This document shows, piece after piece, positions 56,601 through 64,000 of a DNA stretch of 64,000 nucleotides. The stretch covers positions 3,033,992 to 3,097,991 of the forward strand of contig KK106982.1 of NCBI GenBank assembly GCA_000611775.1, written 5' to 3'. The notes beneath the pieces are model-generated. The model had not been told where the DNA came from and did no database searches. It was given only the letters and a program-made list of their open reading frames with translations. Origin of the DNA: Umbilicaria muhlenbergii. Taxonomy: Eukaryota > Ascomycota > Lecanoromycetes > Umbilicariales > Umbilicariaceae. The position numbers and the translations under genes were made by a program. Numbering within the stretch: the stretch's first letter is position 1; every line of letters begins with the position of its first letter.

Positions 56601-57345
56601 GGAGGAGGAGGGGAGGGGGGAGGGGAGTGTATGATAGATAGATGGGTTGAGGAGGGGTTTGTAAGATATCATATACCTGGGATTTGGAGGGCTCGATGGG
56701 TTTGTAGTTTTGTAGTGTGGATTTGACTTGATATACATTTTCCTGAAATGCTGGCATGATATTGGTGGACGTGGTGTAAATGATTGTGGATTTTCGTAGC
56801 TGGACTCGACTGTAGAAATTTATTTACTCTGGTCGATACTCCGCCAGCGGGGATGATGATGGGCCGAGTAATCAAATGCCAACATCAAAGACAAGGCGCA
56901 GTAAGGAGGACAGGATTGCTGGATTGCTTTAGGATCAGGCTCTTCACTTTAGCTTCTACATCATAGGGCTGGGACAGGGTCTGCTGAACGAGGAGCTGCA
57001 TTTAAGCGCGGGTAACAGAAGATGTATCCTAGAAGTGATCATCAAGGCATGGTGCACACCAGCGTTTTGGCATGCGTTACAGCAAATGCCAGCTTTCACT
57101 AAAGCAGGATTGGCGACACTGAGACAGGATAGGTATCCGGTCGGCTTTGTCCCTCTGTGTTTACCATTAAAACCCATTATCCTTCCGATGTGTTTGTTGG
57201 AAAAGTTATAAGATATTATACGGTTTCGTTTCGAACTATGGTAGTTCAGTAATAACAATGCCAAAGGGTAATAAATATATACCGGCCTCATGACCATGAA
57301 AGATTCCCGGGAAGCACACTCCCTGCCTTTCGCTTTGACCCCAGG
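56601..57345. other. Intergenic stretch between convergent genes
   Basis: About 745 bp; no gene seen. The first 60 bp are still G-rich; the rest is ordinary and AT-richer. Contains two 3' untranslated regions. Confidence 0.5.
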
Positions 57346-59159
57346 TTATGCTTTCCCTATAAACACCAACACCAGGAGGGAAACATTCATGATAACAAGT
57401 ACTATCCATATGAGAACAGCAAGTACACTAACAGCCCAGTGATTCCTCATTTTCACACCCTCCACTGCTTCCGTTGCATCTTCTCCCTCTTCACTCCTTG
57501 CGTCATTGACAGTCATATACCTGTTGCGACAAGTGAAGTATATAAGCGGCGCGGACACACACGGTAGGATGACGCTCAACGCCACTTGTGTGCCATTCAA
57601 CGCCGCCGAAAGTCCTTCCTTGCCGACGGCACCTGCAACAATGATGCTAGGCGTGATACTAATACTGCGCGTGATCAATCTTCTCACCCAAGGCGCAGTA
57701 GTCCAGTTCAAAGCTCCTTCACTGACCATTTGGCCAGCTATCGTACAGACGATACCTGCGGAGGTTCCTGAAAGGAGTAACGCAAGGGCGAAGATGGTGC
57801 CCGCTGCCGGCGCTAGTGACTTGGAGAGAAGATCGTGGACACCAAAGAGATCCGCACTTTCCGCCCCGGGTGTGGAAGAAAGTGACGCACCAGCGACGAT
57901 AAGAATGGCGCTATTGACGAAAAGTGCAAAGGTAAACAGGGAGAGGGCGAGCTCGGCGATAGAGTAGTTTAGACAAGATTTAATCGCAGCTAGTGACGGT
58001 CTGTAGACGGATTTGTCGTCGAATATAGTTGTAGGGGGAAGGGTTTCAAAGTGGCCGGCGGTGGTGTCAAAGTCGCGGAGTCTCGCTTGTACAATCCCGC
58101 TCCCAAGGTAGAGACTATGGGGCATCACTGTTGCCCCAAGAATGCCGCAACTGAGGTAGAGGCCTTGGCCTTTGATAACGGCGGACGAGGGGAGGTAGCC
58201 TTTGAAGACTTCACCAACATGGGTATCCTTGATGAGGGAAAGCTGAATGCAAAAGCAGATGACAACGCCAAGCACCAATGCCATGACGAAGAATTCGAAC
58301 GCCCGCAAGCGCTTCATGGAGCCGTTGGGACTGTAGAAAATAAGTATAATAAGGACGTCGACCAGGGTAAGGGCACATCCGGCGACTAGGGGGATCTTAA
58401 AGAGTAGGTTCAATGCAATGGCTGAACCGATGACCTGCGATTCCGATTAGTTGACGTTTATAAGATGATGAAGATTTATGATGAGCTCAGTACCTCAGCA
58501 ATATCAGTTGCGATGATAGCAGCTTCGGCAAGGAAGTACAGTACGAAATTCAGCCATTTGGGGAGGTGTTCCCTGCAGTGTTCGGCAAGATTGAGACCCG
58601 TAATCGTCCCAAGGCGGATGGCAAGCGACTGAAGAAATATCGCGATGACATTGGACACGAGGACTATAAACAGCAGTTTGAATCTGGTGGAAGCGCCTGC
58701 AGCAACGTCGGTGGAATAGTTGCCCGGGTCGATGTAGGCTACAGATATCATGAAGCCTGGACCAACAAATCTGCCGAACTTGCGTACAATTTCCCAGCCC
58801 CGCGTGCCACACGACCTCATATGTCCTAATGAACGTTGTCTAGGTACAAGTCGCTTTGGCGAGCCTGGCAGCATGTCTTCCGTTGAGGCATGGTCTTTCG
58901 ACGTGTCCCTCATGCGTTTGCTGTCTCTCGAAGAAAAAGTTTCCTTCCCCATGGACGGTGCCACTGGACATGAGTCTTCCCTATTGTTGACATCCTCCAT
59001 CCTGTCGGCATCCGGATGTGACTCGTGGTCACGTTGCACTCGCAAGTTTGCAATGCCATTCAAATCTTGTCGGGTCGTCAGGTCTCCAGCGAGGGATGGC
59101 GGATTCTGATTTCGGCCATCGCCTCCAGGGATCTCGTCTGTTCGTGAAGGGCAATTCAT
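57346..59159 (-). CDS. Nramp-family divalent metal transporter
   Basis: Exons 59159..58494 and 58434..57346 (59-bp intron, GTACTG..GCAG) give 584 residues with a ~130-residue hydrophilic N-terminal part and about eleven membrane helices. The metal-binding helix 1 is present as FMISVAYIDPGNYSTDVAAG (DPGN), and helix 6 as GILGATVMPHSLYLGS (MPH). The intron joins TDIAEVIGSAIALNLLFKIP. Nramp proteins move Mn2+, Fe2+ and related ions with protons (yeast Smf1-3). With Ser after MPH instead of Asn this fits the fungal Smf group. Which membrane it serves is not visible. The cytosolic N-terminus is rich in charged residues and Ser. It is divergent from the GBD/FH3 gene. Confidence 0.93.
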
Positions 59160-60102
59160 GGTGAGGAGGTGAGGAGCATAAGAGGAGGGAGAGGAGGGAG
59201 AGTAGACTAGGAGACTAGGAGACTAGGAGCACGGTTTCTTAGTCAATCAAGCATTGTGGGGAAGGAGTCTGAATGGAAGCATCAGTGGCATCATGCGTGC
59301 ACCAACGCGGATCGCCCCCGGTTCCTGCCGAGGCGACCCCGGGCGAGCGCCATTATTATGTCATCATATGAAATCATCATAAGAAAGCTTTAGGTTGGTC
59401 AATGTTCTGGACAAATAAAGGTGCTACTCGTAGATGATCGATGGACATTGATGCTTCGCGCCGTTGATCCGTGGCGCAGAGAAGCCCCGTAGCTGGCGTC
59501 AGCCGCGCGTGGTCCCAGCACCGAGGGATGCAAGGACCGCGTTCAGTCCATCTGCTCGTCGGATGAAGCACATCTCCCTTGCCATCACGTCACGGTAGAA
59601 TGGGGCGCTCCCGGCGCCGGCAAGGTGAGTGAAGTATCGCTTGGGATGCAGCGAGTCAAAGCAGTGGTGATCCGCCCGTGGACCGAGTACGCCTGTCCCA
59701 AGTGAAAGGGATCAAAGATCAAGGAGCTGGAGAGTGGCCGAGCACTCGGATTGGGGAGCGGTGGTGCTTGGCGGACTTGCTTATCGGATTATTCCCGGGC
59801 CAACCGCCTGCCGCTCAACCGTCGAAATATGGTAAACATGAACGACTAAACTGACCGGTCGTGTCACGGAACCAGCAGCCCTTACTGCATGCATCATTAC
59901 TTTATCTTGCCTTATCAAGCTTGAAGCTGTTGGGAAATCGATTATTGTACTGTGGTGTGCTTCCAAGGGTACCGGACAGACGCCACACTGCAACGACTTC
60001 GACGCTGAGCAGGGCAGAACGAAGTCGACGTGTGAAAGTCAATTACTCACATGCGTCTTGTGCATACACCTTGATCCAAAAGGAGACGCATGGTCTACTG
60101 CC
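59160..60102. other. Divergent promoter region between Nramp and GBD/FH3 genes
   Basis: About 940 bp; no gene seen. A G/A-rich tract follows the Nramp start codon upstream (59160-59230, within its leader) and ends in three 8-bp units of GACTAGGA (59205-59229). It should hold both promoters. Confidence 0.55.
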
Positions 60103-62882
60103 ATGGCTACTGCTATGGAAACCGCTTCTAATACCGAAAACCAACGGCACAAGCGGACGACATCGTCAGTTCTCAAGTCCATGATGGCCCCTCGTAACCA
60201 CAATCGCAATCCATCCGCCGGCGCCGCCCTTTCCCCGACCAAGATGGAGAACGTCAACCCAAACCGTCCGCACGTCTCGAGAGAGCCTCTACGTATGCCA
60301 CCAGATCATCCTCATCACAATCAACCGTTGGGAGAAGTCAATCAAAACAGAGAACGCAGTCGTTCTTCGCCAAGGAAATCACTTGAGATCTATGAGGAGA
60401 ACAGCAGCCACCCTGGGCTACGCAAGAGAACGAAGAGTTCAGTCTCATTGAAGTCCCTTTTGCGGAAGGAGAAAGAGAAGAGCCCCAAGAAGAAACCCTC
60501 AGAAGACCCGACTGAACGGAAACCGAAAAAGTCCAAGTCATCGACCAATTTGGCCGCATTACTGTCAAGACCAAAGTCCTCGAAAGGTCCGAAACAAGAC
60601 GAGATACAAGAACCGAAAGATAAAGAGAATCAAACCCCTCCGAGTTCCGCTGGAATGGCACCACCCCCGATTTGGGCCCAGTTCGCGACCCGGCCGATGG
60701 AGGAAGTGGGCACTGGTTTGAGAATACCCCTAAACGACGTCAAAGATGAGATGGCTCTGTACACTCCGCAAGAGTACTCTCCGTCCAAACAACGGAACTT
60801 CAACGATTACCATCAACCAACATTAGGCCGGCGCCCTGAACCCAAGTCTCGACCTAAGTCGGCATTCTTAGCATCTGGCCCCTCTACAACGTCCTTTGCC
60901 GAAACGTTATCAGGTCTTCAAAAAAAAAGTACTGATCGGGACGTATCAAGGCGGCCATATGATGACCCAGCGGCCCAACACAATGGCGAGAATCAGCAAT
61001 GGTTGTCATCCGAACCCAAGCCATCAAATCGGCGATCGAGTGACGACGATCATAAAGATGTCGACAGGCCACCCAGGTCTGGTTTGATTATGGCAAAACG
61101 TGGTTCACGAGTCGCCGCCGCCGTAGCAGTCTTCAATGGGAAGTCCAAAGAATGCGAAAGGGACCACAAAGTGGAACCAAAAATGGACATCAAGGCCATA
61201 GATAGCGCATTCGAGGCTCTACTGGTATGGAAGGCCATCTTGGAGCTATCAGTATGTCCGCTAACTTGAATCGACAGGATTCGCGAAATATACCCCAGAA
61301 TATGCGAGAGAAGATGAGAGCTCTGGATACCATTGTCAAGGCAGATTTCATCAAACATGACAAATCCGAATCAGGATCGGCAGCGAGTATGGACGGACGG
61401 TCCTCGACTGCGTCAACTGATCGGCCATCAGGCAAAAGATCGAAAATTACAGATGGAGTTGCAGGACACGACGAAGTGGTGCCCAAAACTGAGGATCCTG
61501 GAAGTCCTGCCAAACAGTCAAGACCCCGGAGCAGGACTTTTACATTCAGCAAGGGAGACTCCTCCCCCTCCAAGAAGCAGAAAGGAGAACGGCCAATGTC
61601 ACAAGCTGGTACCAACGAGTTGACACAGTCCGGGTCTTCCAAATCCTTGACATCAAGTGGGGCCGCCCAAGCATTGGCATTTATTAATAAAGCACCGAAA
61701 CCAGCTGTCCCTGAGGACTTCATCGCTTACCTGCGAAGGGTACAGAAGCCGGAGTTGGTAGAAGTGGGAAAACTTCATAAGCTGCGCCAGCTGCTCAGAA
61801 ATGAGACCATCGCATGGGTTGATTCCTTCATCACCAAGGGTGGTATGGCTGAGATAGTGGCGTTGTTGCATCGGACGATGGAGGTGGAGTGGAGGTATGT
61901 TACGTATAAAACGTTGATAGAGAAAAGCGTATAAATTGACAACACGTCTAGAGAAGAGCACGAAGACAGCCTCCTCCACGAGACCCTTCTCTGCCTCAAA
62001 GCCCTCTGCACCACCTCCCTCGCACTCCACCACCTCTCCTCCATCCAATCCACCCTCTTCCCCGCCCTCCTCGGCATGCTCTTCGACGAAGAAAAGAAAG
62101 GCCCCAGCGAATTCTCCACCCGCAGCATAATCATCAGCCTCCTCTTCACCTACTTCTCCACCTCCCCCGCCGACCTCCTCGTCTCCCGAGCGCACACCCT
62201 CCTCGCCTATCTGCGCGACCCCGCCGCGCCCGAAGAAGCCCAACCCCCCGGCTTCATCACCTCCATCTACCACCCCCGCCCCTACCGCATCTGGTGCAAG
62301 GAAGTCGTCAATGTCACCAAAGAAGTCTTCTGGATCTTCCTCCACCACCTAAACGTCATCCCCTACCCCCCCACTTCCCCCGACCCCACCACCGAAGACT
62401 CTTCCTACACAACCCGCCACTTCCCGCGCGACCGCCCCCCCGTCCCCGCTGCCCCCTACGTCGGCGGCGTCGAATGGGAAGCCACCAACTACCTCGCCGC
62501 CCACCTCGACCTCCTCAACGCCCTCATCGCAGCGCTTCCCTCCCGCGACGAACGCAATGCCCTGCGCCAGGAACTCAGGGATAGCGGGTTTGAGAAATGT
62601 ATGGGCAATAGTCTGCGCACTTGTAAGGAGAAGTTTTACGGGAGCGTGCATGCTGGACTGGGCACTTGGGTTGGGGCGGGGAGGGAGGATGGGTGGGACG
62701 TGCGGGGGGTGAGGGAGGGGGCGAGGGAGGAGGGGAGGGGGAGGGGAAGTCCGAAGAAGGTTCGGAGGGGGGAGGAGGCGCCGAGGGTGGAGTTGGATGT
62801 GCCGGGGTTGGAGGCGCCGAGGTTGGATGTGCCGGGATTCGGGGTGGGGAATGGGGAGGGTGGGGGGGGAGGGTGGCTTTAG
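60103..62882 (+). CDS. Formin-type GBD/FH3 (armadillo) protein without an FH2 domain
   Basis: Exons 60103..61224, 61278..61894 and 61952..62882 (introns 53 and 57 bp) give 889 residues. The N-terminal ~350 residues are basic and disordered (for example RTKSSVSLKSLLRKEKEKSP). The GTPase-binding/FH3 region of diaphanous formins then runs over all three exons. Its blocks are IDSAFEALLDSRNIPQNMRE, EDFIAYLRRVQKPELVEVGK, QLLRNETIAWVDSFITKGGM, EEHEDSLLHETLLCLKALCT and YRIWCKEVVNVTKEVFWIFL. The chain ends 889 residues in, without the proline-rich FH1 or actin-nucleating FH2. Such stand-alone GBD proteins are known in Pezizomycotina; a link to Rho GTPases and polarity is inferred. A start at 60058 or 60115 is also possible. 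The last exon is C-rich to ~62575, then G-rich; its final ~70 residues are Gly/Glu/Arg-rich low complexity. Confidence 0.85.
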
Positions 62883-63377
62883 GGTTGGGTGGATGTGGTG
62901 ATGGGTACGAGGTGCGAGGTGGTGGGATAAGTTTCAGCGGAGTTGTGGTTATTGAAGGGTTGGCTTCTTTGGACATTCCTTTGAGGGGTAGGGTCGTCTA
63001 CTTTGCTTGATTGGCTAGCCTTTTGCCTTTGTGCGTTTCTTTCCACGCAAGCGATGGTTGGGAAGAGGGGAATGATGGGGATGATTGTATGTAGTAATGA
63101 CGGGATGTGCGCTTGGGGCTTTCGTTTTCATCGATAGGGGCTAGTGGCGTACATGTCACAAAGGAGTCTCTCATTACAATTATAGTCTCAATGGTTTAGC
63201 AGGGGAATGTGTATTATGCGCCCGGTCGGATTAAGTGACAGGTCTCGACATTTTTAAAGGAACCCGCCCGTCACTTAACAACGAAAGCGGTTATTCGACT
63301 CTCTGGATGGAGCCAGATAGAGATCGATGGCTTCGACCCATCTCTAGGTTGAAGCTCCTCCAAATCTTTAGGATAGT
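62883..63377. other. Intergenic stretch between convergent genes
   Basis: About 495 bp; no gene seen. Contains the two 3' regions. Confidence 0.5.
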
Positions 63378-64000
63378 TCAGATGTGGAGGTCTGAGAATA
63401 GATCACTCCATTCTTCGTTGCCGGCAATGTCGCCGTCCATGTTTTCATCATCCGTCTCTTTTGCTACATCGGAGTAATTTCCCAGCAGGAATGGGTTGGG
63501 TGCATCGTCTTTGAAGAAGGGTCGAAGATCATCTGAATCAAACCCATAGGTGTTCTGACATTTATTCAGCGCATAGGACTGCAGATCGTAATTTAGCTCG
63601 TATATTGAAGACTTGACGCCGTGTAGTCTCAGGTCCAAATTGTCTAGAGCATCTGAACCAAGGCTCGCTCGCATATCTGCAATTGTCCCCGCCCAGCCCC
63701 GGTAGGAGTATCGCTCTCGGTCGTCGAATCGAACTCCCACGTTCTTTAGTGTCAGCTTCCGTAGCGTAACCTGATGTCGGGAGATGAAGTCAATGAGGTC
63801 TGGGCCCCTGATGTCGCAGTGAACGAGTGTTACTTTGCGGAGTTTAGGCCATGTATGCTTGCCCAAAAGATGATCTTCCAGAAGAGCACAACCCAGACGG
63901 TCTCTGACGAGTGGATTCAGAAAGATGTTCAATTCCAACTCTTCCAAGTCTGAAGCTGCACGAAGAACAGCAGGAATAGATTTTATCATGTGTGGCAGGT
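63378..64000 (-). CDS. LRR/F-box-like protein, C-terminal part (5' end outside window)
   Basis: The frame is open to the right edge and ends at 63378; ~207 residues are visible. Leucine-rich-repeat-like text is present: SDLEELELNIFLNPLVRDRL, WPKLRKVTLVHCDIRGPDLI, HQVTLRKLTLKNVGVR and ALDNLDLRLHGVKSS. It then has an acidic C-terminal tail (KETDDENMDGDIAGNEEWSD). This is the style of the many fungal F-box proteins whose F-box lies N-terminal, here beyond the window. The F-box itself is not seen, so ubiquitin-ligase function is only inferred. Confidence 0.6.
   Translation of the reverse strand, partial: LPHMIKSIPAVLRAASDLEELELNIFLNPLVRDRLGCALLEDHLLGKHTWPKLRKVTLVHCDIRGPDLIDFISRHQVTLRKLTLKNVGVRFDDRERYSYRGWAGTIADMRASLGSDALDNLDLRLHGVKSSIYELNYDLQSYALNKCQNTYGFDSDDLRPFFKDDAPNPFLLGNYSDVAKETDDENMDGDIAGNEEWSDLFSDLHI

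Noticed and set aside
61653-62348. Glu/Gly-rich minus-strand frame opposite the GBD/FH3 gene
   Set aside because: A shadow of the C-rich coding strand; the + strand protein is clearly conserved.

Overview
The window is nuclear DNA of a filamentous ascomycete (Pezizomycotina), most likely a dothideomycete-like mould. The evidence is many short spliceosomal introns (about 46-117 bp, mostly GT..AG with CTAAC-like branch sites), protein families typical of Pezizomycotina (Uds1, YTH, SAPS, Zn2Cys6 factor, GBD/FH3 protein, P450), and intergenic distances of 0.3-3 kb. Twenty-seven genes can be supported. I joined exons by hand from splice signals, reading phase and family conservation; exon coordinates are given in each entry.

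Left part (1-14 kb): the C-terminus of exocyst subunit Sec3, a 452-bp non-autonomous DNA transposon with perfect inverted repeats, a divergent pair made of a chymotrypsin-fold peptidase-like protein (Cys at the nucleophile position) and a tail-anchored membrane protein, an ornithine-cyclodeaminase-family enzyme, a proline-rich single-pass membrane protein with an apparent frameshift in a G tract, a gene-poor stretch with a tandem ~190-bp repeat, and a small secreted protein.

Middle (15-39 kb): the 3' exon of a dsRBD-like protein, a seven-exon farnesyltransferase beta subunit, a Zn2Cys6 transcription factor, five-repeat polyubiquitin, the BRAP2/Etp1 RING-UBP protein, a second secreted protein paralogous to the one at 13.5-14.1 kb, a conserved unknown, the septation protein Uds1, a GPI-type surface protein and a UBAC2/rhomboid-like ER membrane protein.

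Right part (39-64 kb): a YTH m6A-reader-type protein, an unknown helical protein, a cytochrome P450, a SET-domain methyltransferase with a long extension, ESCRT-III Vps60, a SAPS phosphatase subunit, an unknown acidic protein interrupted by a 30-N gap, an Nramp metal transporter, a GBD/FH3 protein without FH2, and the end of an LRR/F-box-like protein. Most of this is housekeeping (trafficking, ubiquitin, prenylation, RNA, septation). No biosynthetic cluster is evident: the P450 stands alone.

The most unusual signal is compositional. At a dozen or more places the + strand passes abruptly from very C-rich to very G-rich over about 0.5-1.2 kb. I saw no sharp switch in the opposite order. These islands cross exon, intron and intergenic boundaries and invert inside genes, so neither codon bias nor simple transcription-linked skew explains them.
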